From positions 1-64,000 of the forward strand of contig NZ_ATZA01000027.1 of the NCBI RefSeq assembly GCF_000427965.1: a DNA stretch of 64,000 nucleotides. Reading direction: 5' to 3'. This stretch comes from Olivibacter sitiensis DSM 17696 (GTDB lineage Bacteria; Bacteroidota; Bacteroidia; Sphingobacteriales; Sphingobacteriaceae). Below the pieces are notes generated by a model, which was not told where the DNA came from, ran no database searches, and saw only the letters and a program-made list of their open reading frames with translations. Shown here in pieces: positions 1 through 9,301 of the stretch (positions are counted from its first letter, which is position 1; each line of letters opens with the position of its first letter). The translations under genes and the position numbers were made by a program.

Positions 1-190
1 TAGAATCACATCGGCTGAATATTCCGAACAGCATCGTCATGAGTTGTGTCCATGAATCAAAGGTCTTGTAATAGCGGTCAGACCGGTGCTTGCTCACAAG
101 CATCTCAAATTTGTTCCTTGGAATAAAACCTAATAATTGTTTGAAGATTGGCTGACCGACTAATTTCTTTTCTGTATTTTTATCACTCAT
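1..190 (-). CDS. IS4-type transposase, N-terminal part (cut by window edge)
   Basis: The reverse strand opens at an ATG at 190 and stays open for 63 codons to the window edge. The peptide carries the N-terminal signature of DUF4372 transposases of IS4-like elements: a GQ.IFKQLLGFIPR stretch, then a DRYYKTFDSW motif, then MLFGIFSRCDS. In this family DUF4372 precedes a DDE_Tnp_1 catalytic domain, which would lie left of the window, so activity cannot be judged. The family call rests on remembered family motifs. Confidence 0.8.
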   Translation of the reverse strand, partial: MSDKNTEKKLVGQPIFKQLLGFIPRNKFEMLVSKHRSDRYYKTFDSWTQLMTMLFGIFSRCDS

Positions 191-220
191 ATTTTTAGTT
201 TGTCGTAAAACCAAAATATG

Positions 221-253
221 AAAAAAGGAGCTTGCCAGATATGGCAGCTCCTT
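221..253 (-). terminator. Hairpin with T-run upstream of the transposase
   Basis: Bases 225-237 pair with 242-253 (12 pairs, one bulged T, 4-nt loop). Read leftwards the stem is followed by six T. It would stop leftward transcripts before they enter the transposase gene, a common insulation arrangement in insertion sequences. Confidence 0.6.
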
Positions 254-424
254 AAATTATTTTTTGTCGGTCAGTAGTGATTCATTTTTTGCAAACGTTA
301 TCAAAAAATGATACTGTTCGCAAAATTTTACTCTTTGAAAAATCAATCATCAATAAGCGATTGGGTGAAGTTCCTTACCGATTTTATAGCATTGCGTCCA
401 ACCAGAAAAAAGCCATCCTTTATT

Positions 425-958
425 CTATTTGTAAGTATATACATACGTTTTATAAAAAGTAGATGCGCCTGCTGTCGTGTGGTAAGTGGTAGCAGCGGCT
501 ATTTTAGTTGGGTAACCGTTATCATTATACTCATAAGCAAATGTGGTTCGGGCATAAAGCGTCCATTGCTTTGTGGCGGGATCAACAACTTCTTCTACGA
601 TTTCGAGCGGGTTGTTTTTGCAGAAAGCCAATCCATACTCAGGCGCATAAGCCATCGGAAAGGCAGCAAACTGATAGCCCTTTACGGCTGAAAAGGGAGA
701 TGGCTTGTCATCAAGACTAGTCACGGTAAGCCTGGAATAGGGAATAAAACTATCAACCCCTTTCTGTGACCAGGCGATCGTTTTCAGGTTTTCGTTGTTA
801 TCATACGCATAATTGATACGCATACCCAAGTCTATATAAAGCTGTTCTAACAGCTGGTTCTTACTATTGCTGCCTATAGTTTGTTTTTGTGGTGCTAAAG
901 TTGTTACTATTTGGGTTGATATTTGCTTTACTTTCAGGGAAATAATCAAATAGCCCGT
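425..958 (-). pseudogene. 3' remnant of a hypothetical protein gene, frameshifted
   Basis: From about 905 down to 425 one frame encodes a coherent C-terminal half containing INYAYDNNENLKTIAW and ending in YVYTYK, resembling Bacteroidota lipoproteins with YD-like or DUF4595-like repeats. Upstream of that the convincing sequence (DGLFDYFPES then NINPNSNN) lies in another frame, which stops near 872. The longer open frame begins only at a TTG at 949, and an in-frame TAG lies at 959-961 inside the palindrome at 957-999. I read this as a gene cut at its 5' side at the palindrome and also frameshifted between about 870 and 905. The family name is a guess. Confidence 0.6.
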
Positions 959-999
959 CTATCAGGTCATTTCGTCGACGACGAAATGACCTGATAGAC
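957..999. repeat. Perfect 43-nt palindrome
   Basis: Two perfectly complementary 21-nt arms (957-977 and 979-999, beginning GTCTATCAGG) flank a single A at 978. It sits exactly where the upstream part of the neighbouring gene remnant is lost. No T-run follows on either side, so a plain terminator is not the best explanation. Confidence 0.9.
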
Positions 1000-1037
1000 A
1001 GCTTGGCAACTTTGATCGAATAAGTAGCTGTTTATGA

Positions 1038-1066
1038 TTTGCCTTGATGATAATTCTGTACCTTAG
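1038..1066 (+). promoter_or_regulatory. Possible Bacteroidota-type promoter for the LytS kinase
   Basis: TTTG at 1038-1041 and TACCTTAG at 1059-1066 are separated by 17 nt. This approximates the TTTG / TAnnTTTG consensus; the -7 element has one mismatch and the spacing is short. Confidence 0.3.
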
Positions 1067-1084
1067 CTTCTGAACAGTAGAGTG

Positions 1085-2257
1085 ATGCAGCAATTACCTT
1101 TTTTCTATTCCAATAAACAAGCCTGGCGCCTATGGCTGCATTCGATCTTTTGGCTGCTGTGGTTTGTGTTCCAGCTGTTGCTCTATTCTTTTTCGCCTTC
1201 ACCTGCATTACAACAGCAGCCCTTTCTGCATCGCCTGATCATTACGTCACCCGAAACTTTGATGTATATGATCCCAAGCCTTTTCCTTGCTTATACCCTC
1301 ATGTACCTTGTTATCCCCAAACTGATCTTACCCGGCAAGTATGTTTGGGCAACGCTTAGTGCGGTCCTATTGGTCTTTTTAACCGCAGCCTTGTCGGCAG
1401 CCTTATCGATGACCGTGATCGACTATATCCGTCACCGTTATGCAGATAACATATCGCCGCTTGTGGCCGGCGAGCCACATCCTGCGTTTTATGTTCGGTT
1501 CGGTGTGGCCATGCTCGCAGGCCTTCGCGGAAGTATCACGGTGGGCGGTGTGGCAGCTGCCATTAAACTGATGAAGTGCTTCTATGAAAGGCAGCAGGCA
1601 GCGCTCTTGCTCGAAAGGGAAAAAGCCAACGCTGAACTACAAATGCTAAAGGCTCAACTTCACCCGCACTTTTTATTCAACACCCTCAACAATATTTATT
1701 CTTTTACGCAGGAGGTGTCTGAAAAGGCTTCTGACATGATCATGGGATTATCGCAAATATTGCGTTATATATTGTACGACTGCAATAAGCCGCTGGTACC
1801 GCTTGATAGAGAGTTAAAAATGATCGGCGACTATCTCAATTTAGAAACTAAACGGTATGACTATGGCCTGGAGATGGCGGTACAATTGCCGAAAAGCACT
1901 AATTATCTGATCGCACCGCTGATGCTTTTACCCTTTGTTGAAAATGCTTTTAAGCATGGTGCCAGCCAAATGACGGAAAAACCTTGGCTCAGCCTGACCG
2001 TAACGGTAACAGACAACCAACTATCGATGAAATTGATCAATGGTAAGCCTGCCGACACGAACCACATTACACCCGGTATAAGCATAGCTAATGTACGCAA
2101 GAGGCTGGAATTGCTTTATCCTGATCAGCATGAACTGCTGATCGATGAGGAGGACGAAATGTATATCGTGAACCTGAAGGTTACATTGGTCGCAGCATTT
2201 CCCGACATGACAACACCCGTATATGATGGAGTTACTGAAAAAAATATAATTGCCTGA
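1085..2257 (+). CDS. LytS-type sensor histidine kinase (His_kinase family)
   Basis: Membrane sensor kinase that should phosphorylate the adjacent LytTR response regulator. The N-terminal 165 residues form about four hydrophobic segments (roughly 16-37, 52-78, 87-112 and 139-163) with no large sensor domain. A short coiled stretch leads to the phosphoacceptor motif QLHPHFLFNTLNN near residue 194, and an ATP-binding domain follows with the N-box LLPFVENAFKHG and a glycine-containing PGISIANVRKRL box. A GTG lies one codon upstream of the chosen ATG. The 3' end overlaps or abuts the regulator gene. The signal sensed is unknown. Confidence 0.88.
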   Translation: MQQLPFFYSNKQAWRLWLHSIFWLLWFVFQLLLYSFSPSPALQQQPFLHRLIITSPETLMYMIPSLFLAYTLMYLVIPKLILPGKYVWATLSAVLLVFLTAALSAALSMTVIDYIRHRYADNISPLVAGEPHPAFYVRFGVAMLAGLRGSITVGGVAAAIKLMKCFYERQQAALLLEREKANAELQMLKAQLHPHFLFNTLNNIYSFTQEVSEKASDMIMGLSQILRYILYDCNKPLVPLDRELKMIGDYLNLETKRYDYGLEMAVQLPKSTNYLIAPLMLLPFVENAFKHGASQMTEKPWLSLTVTVTDNQLSMKLINGKPADTNHITPGISIANVRKRLELLYPDQHELLIDEEDEMYIVNLKVTLVAAFPDMTTPVYDGVTEKNIIA

Positions 2258-2967
2258 TAGTTGATGATGAGCCGCCAGCAAGAGAAGTCTTGCGGCGTTA
2301 CATTGCGCAGATACCTATGCTCACCCTGGTTGGCGAATGCGCTAACGCGCTGCAGGCACTTACAGCATTGAAGCAGCAAAAGATTGAACTGCTGTTCCTC
2401 GATATTCAAATGCCACAGATTTCGGGTTTAGACCTAATAGGAACGCTCCAACAGCCGCCAAACATTGTGCTGACGACTGCGTTCGAGCAGTATGCAGTAC
2501 AGGCATTTGAACTGGATGTTGTCGATTACTTGGTCAAACCCATTCAGTTTGACCGATTTCTAAAATCTGTTATGAAAGCCCTACCTCAGCATGATATTCA
2601 ACAGGAAACCCCACCCGCCGTTAATACTACGGAAAGTGCTGATCCCGCTTTCCTATATTTTCGTGCCGACCGCAAGATGGTAAAAGTACTGCTAAACGAA
2701 ATTTTGTATGTCGAAAGTTTGAAGGATTACGTAAAGATCTATACTACTAAAGGGCCTGTAATAACAAAATACGCCATCGCTTCTTTGGAGGCCATGCTGC
2801 CTGCAACATCTTTTTTAAGAGTACACCGCTCATACCTTGTTGCGCTTCATCGTATAGATTCTTATACGCCAGAGGATATTGAAATACAAAAAGCCATTAT
2901 ACCTGTCGGGAAACTTTATCGGCAACAGATGATAAAGACACTAAGCGGAACTCTTGATATTAAATGA
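2239..2967 (+). CDS. LytTR-family response regulator, start disrupted at an A7 run
   Basis: Partner of the kinase just upstream. A receiver domain (CLIVDDEPPAR, phosphoacceptor Asp in LLFLDIQMP, TTAFEQYA, and Lys in DYLVKP) is followed by a LytTR DNA-binding domain (LYVESLKDYVKIYT, then FLRVHRSYLVAL). The frame is open only from 2239, after a TGA at 2236, and has no ATG before the conserved Asp pair; CTG at 2254 and TTG at 2290 are the only candidates, and the latter would remove the acidic pocket. An ATG at 2226 reaches the correct frame if the A7 run at 2238-2244 had one A fewer. Alternatively a -1 slip on A AAA AAT would fuse kinase and regulator. Confidence 0.8.
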   Translation, partial: KKYNCLIVDDEPPAREVLRRYIAQIPMLTLVGECANALQALTALKQQKIELLFLDIQMPQISGLDLIGTLQQPPNIVLTTAFEQYAVQAFELDVVDYLVKPIQFDRFLKSVMKALPQHDIQQETPPAVNTTESADPAFLYFRADRKMVKVLLNEILYVESLKDYVKIYTTKGPVITKYAIASLEAMLPATSFLRVHRSYLVALHRIDSYTPEDIEIQKAIIPVGKLYRQQMIKTLSGTLDIK

Positions 2968-3025
2968 ATTTACGAACCAATAGCCTCGGGTTTATTCTGT
3001 CCCAAAGGAGCAACGCATAAAAAAG

Positions 3026-4534
3026 TTATTTTTCATGCAAAAAAACGGCTTTCTCGTTTGTTAATGTACCGCCTGGACGTGCTAATAGTTTTTCAACCGC
3101 TTTCTTTAAGTTTTCACTGTCTGATGGTCGCGGTGCCTCGGTGGTTACAATTTGCCCATTTTTATCAATCAGCATATAGGTTGGAAAACCGCCGATATTG
3201 TAATTTCCCATCAACAATTTGCTGTTATCAGCATTAAGAAAATAATGCTCCCCTTGTAGTTGCCTCTCCTGTACCAGTTTTTCCCAATTTGCCTCTGAAG
3301 ACTGGAGGCATAAGTTGACAAAAACCACATCGTCCTGGGCAAACAGCTTGTGAATGGCAGGTGCATGTTTCATCTCTTCTAGGCAAGGCCCGCACCAGGT
3401 AGCATATACATCCACATAGAGCACTTTATCGGGGTATTGCTTGGCCAGAAATTGTAGCATTTCATTTGTCGGTACTGTGGTCACCTCACCTTGGGCAGAT
3501 AAATACCGCAAATCAGCAATTACCGTGGCTGGAAAGGTGGTGGTATTGGCAATCTCAGCGGCCTGCACCAGGTACTCATAGTGAAGGGGATGGATGAAGT
3601 ACTCGTTTATCGGTATTGTACCTGTCAGCAATTCCGGGTGCTTGTTTGTCAACTTGGAAATGAAAGAAAACAGCATGTAATCGCGGGTGATACCCTTTGC
3701 CGGTTCTTTCAAGATCAGTTTGGCACCCCTTTCTATGGCCTCTTCCAACCTTGCTTCTTTTATGGCCTGCTGAATGGTGCTGTCCTCTCGTGTTATCCAT
3801 CCCGTGTAATTGGACACATGGTAAGGAAATAGCATGGAGACAAAATTGGTATCGTTAAAAGGTTCAAAAAATGGATCGGTAAACAGTTGTATCCTTTCTG
3901 CTTTGCTGGATACGACGTTGTTCTCTGCCGATACATAATCAGAAATCCAGTTCGAAATCGCTAACTTGGTATCCCGCCTGAAAAAATCAAGCACAAGCGG
4001 GTCAAGATCATGTTGGCTCGCATATTCGTCCAAGGCGAGCATTTGGCGAGCATAATCTTGTTTAACGGCTTCCATCATATCGCCCACACCCATATCGTGA
4101 TCGTATTTTGTATTGGGCAAGCTTGCCATAAAGTCATAGCACAGATTCAATTGGGTGCTTATTGCCGCATGGTCACCAGTGATGAGTAGCCATTCAAAAT
4201 GGGGCAGCTTCAGTTTTGCCGCATCAATGGTCAGACAGACCGTATCTCCCGGTACCACGTAGAGATTGATGAACTTGCCGTTGTATGATACCGTCATGTT
4301 CTGTGTAAACACCATTTCTTCTTGAACAGAAAATGCCATGTCTTCGTTTAGGGTGGCACTTTTTCGGATATCTAAGAATGGATTTAAGAAATTAATCCCG
4401 AACACCTTCGGGGTGCTTGCAGTGGCATTCATTACTTTCCCTATGAGTACCACTGGTTTGGGTGGTGTCTGGGCTATAGATAAAGTGGTTTTCAGGATAA
4501 ATACCAGCGCCAGAAATGTGAAGTTAAGTTTCAT
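3026..4534 (-). CDS. TlpA-like thioredoxin-fold protein, exported
   Basis: Predicted periplasmic or membrane-attached thiol-disulfide oxidoreductase. The chosen start (4534) gives a clean signal peptide, MKLNFTFLALVF followed by a Q-rich cut site; a frame-open ATG at 4558 would add eight residues. About 350 residues of unassigned N-terminal sequence precede a thioredoxin-like domain with the redox motif WCGPC near residue 380 and the cis-Pro region GGFPTYMLID. This matches Bacteroidota TlpA/AhpC-TSA proteins that have an extra N-terminal domain. It is 60-80 nt downstream of a LytTR regulator on the same strand, so it may share its transcript, and converges on the first two-component pair. Confidence 0.8.
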   Translation of the reverse strand: MKLNFTFLALVFILKTTLSIAQTPPKPVVLIGKVMNATASTPKVFGINFLNPFLDIRKSATLNEDMAFSVQEEMVFTQNMTVSYNGKFINLYVVPGDTVCLTIDAAKLKLPHFEWLLITGDHAAISTQLNLCYDFMASLPNTKYDHDMGVGDMMEAVKQDYARQMLALDEYASQHDLDPLVLDFFRRDTKLAISNWISDYVSAENNVVSSKAERIQLFTDPFFEPFNDTNFVSMLFPYHVSNYTGWITREDSTIQQAIKEARLEEAIERGAKLILKEPAKGITRDYMLFSFISKLTNKHPELLTGTIPINEYFIHPLHYEYLVQAAEIANTTTFPATVIADLRYLSAQGEVTTVPTNEMLQFLAKQYPDKVLYVDVYATWCGPCLEEMKHAPAIHKLFAQDDVVFVNLCLQSSEANWEKLVQERQLQGEHYFLNADNSKLLMGNYNIGGFPTYMLIDKNGQIVTTEAPRPSDSENLKKAVEKLLARPGGTLTNEKAVFLHEK

Positions 4535-4617
4535 GATATTTTGCTTTTTAAAGGACATAGATTAGCCATTAAGCTTCATTTTCTATTGAGCTTTTTATGC
4601 GTGAATAATTTGTTTGT

Positions 4618-5376
4618 TTAGATTTTAGTGCTGTTCAGTGCTTTTTTTATGTGCTGCAAATTTTGTTTGGATATGGGTATTTTACTGCCATCTTCTAACA
4701 GCAGCTGTCCACCGTCTTCCTTCAAAAGGCTCTTCACCTTATTCATGTTGATCAAGTGCGATTGGTGCGGACGATGAAAATTATAAGGCTCCAATAATCC
4801 GGCAAATTCCTTTAAGGTCTTGCAGACCAGGATGGCACTGCCGTTTTTAAGGTAAAACGTGGTGTAGTTGTTGGAAGCCTCGCACCGTACAATCTCGTCT
4901 ACCTTGACATAATGTGTTTCCTGTAGTGTTGGCAAGGCTATCTTCGGGGCTGTTGCCGATGTGTTTTTAATGAAGTGTAATAAATTGTCCAGGTTTGAGT
5001 TTCGTTGTTTGGCGGCAATTTTGGTTTTTGCCTTTGCTATGGCCACTTGCAACTCTGCAATGTCTATCGGTTTTAAAAGATAGTCGAGTGCAGAAAACTT
5101 GACGGCCTGAATACCATATTGGTCAAAAGCAGTGATAAAGATCACTTCAAAATCGATCGTGTCCAATGTTTTCAATACATCAAATCCTGTTTCTTCATGC
5201 AGTTGGATGTCCAAAAATACCAATTCAGGTTTGAAAGAACGGATGGCCGCTATCCCTTCTGCCACGGTAGAAGCAAGGGCCACCACCTCTACGCCTTCAC
5301 ACCATCTTCCTAAGATGTTTTGCAGGTTTTCTGCATTGTTGGCTTCATCCTCTATGATAATGCTCCTGATGTCCAT
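4618..5376 (-). CDS. LytTR-family response regulator
   Basis: Receiver domain (SIIIEDEANNAENL, phosphoacceptor Asp in LVFLDIQLHEE, TAFDQYGIQA, Lys in DYLLKP) plus a C-terminal LytTR domain (VRCEASNNYTTFYL, FHRPHQSHLINM). The start at 5376 was chosen because it begins the canonical MDIRSIIIEDE and lies one base after the stop codon of the upstream kinase, indicating translational coupling. It is the transcription-factor half of the pair with the 5378-7114 kinase and may act on the downstream TlpA-like gene. Confidence 0.88.
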   Translation of the reverse strand: MDIRSIIIEDEANNAENLQNILGRWCEGVEVVALASTVAEGIAAIRSFKPELVFLDIQLHEETGFDVLKTLDTIDFEVIFITAFDQYGIQAVKFSALDYLLKPIDIAELQVAIAKAKTKIAAKQRNSNLDNLLHFIKNTSATAPKIALPTLQETHYVKVDEIVRCEASNNYTTFYLKNGSAILVCKTLKEFAGLLEPYNFHRPHQSHLINMNKVKSLLKEDGGQLLLEDGSKIPISKQNLQHIKKALNSTKI

Positions 5377-5377
5377 T

Positions 5378-7114
5378 TCAAATCCAGTCTTTGATTGTAA
5401 TAGTAACAAGCGTCCCAGTCCCATCGGTGTCAATCGTCACCGTTGCGGGCTGCAAAGGATGCATTTGACTTAACAAATGCAATCTGTCCTTGCTCAATTT
5501 AAGCCCAAAAGCTTTGTCTCCAGTGGGCCTTTCCTGAACGTTAAAGCCTCTTCCATTATCTTTTACGGTAAACACCAAATGATGCCCTTCTGCCAGAATG
5601 CCTATCAGGATCATACCTTCGTCTTTCAATTTGGATACCCCATGTTTTACGGCATTTTCGATAAAGGGCTGCAAGAGCATGGTCGGAATGTCTATGTGCT
5701 CCAAATCCAAGGTCTGGTCCACTTCTATGCGATAATGGAACCCAAACCGCAATTGCTCCATCTGGAGGTAATCTTCGGTAATTTTTAATTCTTCCCGCAG
5801 GCTGATCATTTCCTCCTCGCTCGATTGCAATACTTTTCGGGTCAGTCCCGCAAATTTGGAAAGGTAATGGTTGGCTTCCAGCAATTTGTTTTTGTTCATC
5901 AGGTTTTGGATCGAGCCCAAGGCATTAAAAATAAAATGTGGGTTCAGTTGAGCCCGAATGCTTTTTAATTGCAACTGCAATTGCATCCGCTGCTTATGCG
6001 CCTGATCCAGCTTGTTTTTATGGTATAACCTGTAAATCAGAAATCCAATAAGAAAGAGGAGCAACAATCCAATGAAATAGGGCAATCCATCTTTAAGCCC
6101 GTACTTTTTATCCATGAATGGTGTCGGAAGCACCTCAAAGGGTATCCTCACGAGATTCGGTTCATCCCATTTAAGCACCCTGTTCTGCTGCTGCACGATT
6201 AATTCATAGTGGCCGGGGGTGTTATAGTATTGTCTCTTTAGCTCAACATAGCCATAACGATCCACGAAACCTACGCTTAGCGTGTCCGTCTTGTCTCCAA
6301 TGTTTTTTATCAACTGTACACTATGGGCCAATGTTTCCTGTCTTTTAAACTGGAACAACAAGCGTGTCACGCTATCCACGGGAAACCTGAAATCTTCTGG
6401 CAATCCGGTATGTTGATCAAACCGGGTGGCGTATCCTTTATTGACATGCTCATAATTCAGATTAAAATAGGCATTGCGGGTGGAAACGATGATCTGCTCT
6501 AAAACAGGCTGATAGCTTGTCCGCCAATCGAACACTACGCCATCCCGCAGCCCATACTTTTCTTTATGTGCCACCTCTACCATGATCTTTTTCCCGGGAT
6601 AGTTGTATTTGCCAATAAAACCATAGGGCATTTTGGCACCATATGCCTGTTCTAGTTTTGGAATTGGCGACCATTTTATTATTTCCATGCTGTCATTTTC
6701 TACCACTCTGTAATGGTAATCATGGCTGTTTTGCGCATTGATCCCCATAGCGATCAATACCGCATCAGAGCTGTCGCCAATAAGATAGACCGGATATTCT
6801 TTGGTAAAGACCGTTATGGAAGCTGTAAGGTATTTTTTCAGTTCAGGATTTAATTTAACGCCCAACAATAAGGGGCTTCTGGGTGTGGAGGATATAATCC
6901 GGTCAGAAGGATTGTCCTTAAGGTGATCAAAAATCCGGTATACGGCGGTATCGCTTATGTGCTCTATATATCGCTGAGAGACCATAGTCTGCCTTTCCAA
7001 ATTCTGCAGTTCGAATATAAAATGAGGGCCAAAGGAATCCTCTTGGGCTATAATGGGCTGCATCCAGCTCAACAGTAAGCCTATCGCTAAAGAAAAATAG
7101 TTAAACCCTCTCAT
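5378..7114 (-). CDS. LytS-type sensor histidine kinase with large extracytoplasmic domain
   Basis: 578 residues. A signal peptide or N-terminal anchor (to about residue 23) is followed by some 310 residues predicted outside the membrane, then one membrane segment (YFIGLLLLFLIGFLIY, about 343-360). The cytoplasmic part carries the motif QLNPHFIFNALGSIQN near residue 390, the N-box LLQPFIENAVKHG and a DNGRGF glycine box. The outer domain was not recognised beyond a late beta-rich stretch that could be a Y_Y_Y-like fold. It overlaps no gene but ends one base before its regulator. Confidence 0.85.
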   Translation of the reverse strand: MRGFNYFSLAIGLLLSWMQPIIAQEDSFGPHFIFELQNLERQTMVSQRYIEHISDTAVYRIFDHLKDNPSDRIISSTPRSPLLLGVKLNPELKKYLTASITVFTKEYPVYLIGDSSDAVLIAMGINAQNSHDYHYRVVENDSMEIIKWSPIPKLEQAYGAKMPYGFIGKYNYPGKKIMVEVAHKEKYGLRDGVVFDWRTSYQPVLEQIIVSTRNAYFNLNYEHVNKGYATRFDQHTGLPEDFRFPVDSVTRLLFQFKRQETLAHSVQLIKNIGDKTDTLSVGFVDRYGYVELKRQYYNTPGHYELIVQQQNRVLKWDEPNLVRIPFEVLPTPFMDKKYGLKDGLPYFIGLLLLFLIGFLIYRLYHKNKLDQAHKQRMQLQLQLKSIRAQLNPHFIFNALGSIQNLMNKNKLLEANHYLSKFAGLTRKVLQSSEEEMISLREELKITEDYLQMEQLRFGFHYRIEVDQTLDLEHIDIPTMLLQPFIENAVKHGVSKLKDEGMILIGILAEGHHLVFTVKDNGRGFNVQERPTGDKAFGLKLSKDRLHLLSQMHPLQPATVTIDTDGTGTLVTITIKDWI

Positions 7115-7489
7115 GTTTTATGTGCTTGCCCATAGCCATTGTTGCTACAAACTTGCTATAAATTCGCTTGTCTGACAACAGGGATTGAGGATTTGGGAAG
7201 AACGACTTAGAATTTGGTCAAGAAACCTTAAAATTAACAGGTGGGTTCAGCGAGGCATAGATCGCTATGTGTTCAGTATCAAAAGGAATGAGTACCAGCT
7301 GATGGCCATGCTATTTTTCGACAGGTGTAGCGTGTTTAGAGGAAGGGTCCGTGCTCATTAATCATTGTACCTGCAATATGCTCCCGTTTCCCATCAATCA
7401 TGGGGAACAGGAGCATGCTGTGCGATCTTTTTGATTCCACTCCGTCTGATACCGAAGCATCCAAGCTAATCTTTAACATCAAGGCACAT
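7115..7489. other. Intergenic gap with an imperfect hairpin
   Basis: No plausible gene. Bases 7378-7394 pair with 7400-7416 (17 positions, one mismatch and one G-T pair, loop of 5). It lies 74 nt beyond the stop of the sugar porter. No T-run follows on the minus strand, so it may be an mRNA 3'-end stem rather than an intrinsic terminator. Confidence 0.5.
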
Positions 7490-8944
7490 TTATGAAAGCG
7501 TTTTTTCAAAGTGTTTTTCTAGCATCTCCAACGTCTTACCTTTTGTCTCGGGCATGAACTTTAACAAAAACAACAGAGAGAAGGTGTTGACAATAGCGAA
7601 TAAGATAAACGTTTTGCCTCCCCATCCGGCCAGAAGAATGGGAAATAAAAAGGCTACCGTTGCGTTAGCTCCCCACTGAAAACATACGGCGATACCAGTG
7701 GCGAGCCCACGCATCCGTAACGGAAACATTTCGGACATCATCAGCCAATAAACGATTGCGACCATGGACTGCACGAAAAAAAGAAAAACAAGCATCAGTG
7801 TCAAAATAAGGTAACTGCGCGTCACGGTTTCTGGCAGCAAAAGAAAAGAGCAGGCCAGCAGGATGTGGCAACAGATAATGCCGATCAATCCGCTGATAAT
7901 AATGGGCCTTCTCCCCTTTCTGGATATAAACCGTATGCCGATAATAGTGGCAATGACCGACACCACCCCATTAGCGATGGTTGCCGTCAAGGCAGCTTGT
8001 GTGCCCAGACCGGACTCCAATAAAATGGAGGGCGCAAAATACATAAACGAATTGACGCCACTGAACTGGAGTACGCATCCCAATCCCGCACCGATCAATA
8101 TCAGTTTTCTGATCCACGGTGTTTTAAGATCACTCCATTTGGCTTCTTCCTGCTGATCGATCGACTCTTTGATTTCGTTCAATTCCCTGTTGACGTGCTG
8201 GGGTTCCCGTATAAGGGAAAGTACCTGACGTGCTTTTTTCAAATGGCCTTGGCTGGCAAGCCATCGCGGAGAAGCGGGCATAAACAGAAGACCTATCCAT
8301 AGCAAAGCCGCAGGCAAGGCCGCAATAGCCAGCATATAGCGCCACACATGCTGCGAGTCATCAAAGGCATAGGCTATCCCGGCATTGGCCGTATAAGCCA
8401 ACAATTGGCCGGTTACGATCATCAGTTCATTTTGAGACACCAGTTGCCCCCTTTTATTGGCCGGAGCTATTTCTGCGATAAATATGGGAACAATGGTAGA
8501 AGCACCTCCCACACCCAATCCTAAGATAATCCTGCATGCTACCATCCACTCTAAGCTAGGAGCGAGTGCAGTTCCTAATGCTCCAAAGAAGAATACCAAT
8601 GCGAGCATTTGCAATGTTCTGCGCCGGCCATACTTGTCAGCTAGATTGCCTGCCAGAAACGCACCACTTACGGCACCAAGAATAAGGGATGAGGTAACCA
8701 CACCTTCTGTGAATGGTGTGAGGCTTAGGCCTCCCTCAGAAAAGGGAAGCGTCATAAAGGGAAGGGCTCCGGCTATTACTCCGGTATCGTATCCAAAAGC
8801 TAATGCACCAATTGTGGAAATAAGGACAATGATACGTACGTAACGGTGAGGAGGGATTTTTTGGTCGTTGTCTGGCTGTGTTTTTTCTGGTATTGGACTT
8901 TCATGCTCATTTTCTTCTGGATTTTTCGATACTTTTTGATTCAT
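7490..8944 (-). CDS. Sugar porter, MFS superfamily
   Basis: Inner-membrane proton-linked or facilitative monosaccharide transporter, 484 residues and about 12 membrane segments, the usual size of the family. Family marks: GYDTGVIAGALPF in helix 1, the loop motif DKYGRRRT after helix 2, the second-half repeat RKGRRP, and the C-terminal PETKGKTLEM. A 35-residue hydrophilic N-terminus precedes the first helix. It resembles XylE/GalP/IolT-type carriers, but the substrate cannot be read from sequence. It is flanked by long gaps and appears monocistronic. Confidence 0.88.
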   Translation of the reverse strand: MNQKVSKNPEENEHESPIPEKTQPDNDQKIPPHRYVRIIVLISTIGALAFGYDTGVIAGALPFMTLPFSEGGLSLTPFTEGVVTSSLILGAVSGAFLAGNLADKYGRRRTLQMLALVFFFGALGTALAPSLEWMVACRIILGLGVGGASTIVPIFIAEIAPANKRGQLVSQNELMIVTGQLLAYTANAGIAYAFDDSQHVWRYMLAIAALPAALLWIGLLFMPASPRWLASQGHLKKARQVLSLIREPQHVNRELNEIKESIDQQEEAKWSDLKTPWIRKLILIGAGLGCVLQFSGVNSFMYFAPSILLESGLGTQAALTATIANGVVSVIATIIGIRFISRKGRRPIIISGLIGIICCHILLACSFLLLPETVTRSYLILTLMLVFLFFVQSMVAIVYWLMMSEMFPLRMRGLATGIAVCFQWGANATVAFLFPILLAGWGGKTFILFAIVNTFSLLFLLKFMPETKGKTLEMLEKHFEKTLS

Positions 8945-9301
8945 ACTAACTGAACAAATTTGATAACGACTTTACCCTTTTTTGCCCCTAGCTATGATGC
9001 TTATCCAGGCTGATAACGGAAATTTAAATAGGTAAAATCTCGTTGTAATACAACGGGTGGTGAAAAATTTAAAAAAGCCAGAGAAGATTATCAGCCAGAG
9101 TTCTCTTGTTGTGTTACTTTAATGAACGATGAATAAAACGATAAAATTAACTATAGTTTATTCAAACAAGTAACGAATGATTGTGTGCAAATGTACTAAA
9201 AAAAGGGAGGATACGAAAATCAAGCCTAGAAGGTATTCCAATAAAGCGAGTCCAACACGCGATTTTGCCATTCATCCTTTCCGAGATTCACTGAAAACAA
9301 A
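8945..9301. other. Intergenic gap between sugar porter and dnaE2
   Basis: AT-rich stretch with no convincing gene. A TACATTTG (TAnnTTTG type) occurs on the minus strand at 9195-9188, without a clear TTTG partner and about 245 nt before the porter start, so its use is doubtful. No terminator was seen after dnaE2. Confidence 0.4.

Larger units (their letters stand above)
1..256 (-). mobile_element. Right part of an IS4-like insertion sequence (boundary uncertain)
   Basis: It contains the 5' end of the transposase gene and a hairpin upstream of it. I could not identify the terminal inverted repeat or a target duplication, because the other end is outside the window. The stated right border is a guess placed after the hairpin. 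Confidence 0.45.

Noticed and set aside
277-691. Short plus-strand frames opposite the gene remnant
   Set aside because: They overlap the remnant and have no coherent protein character.
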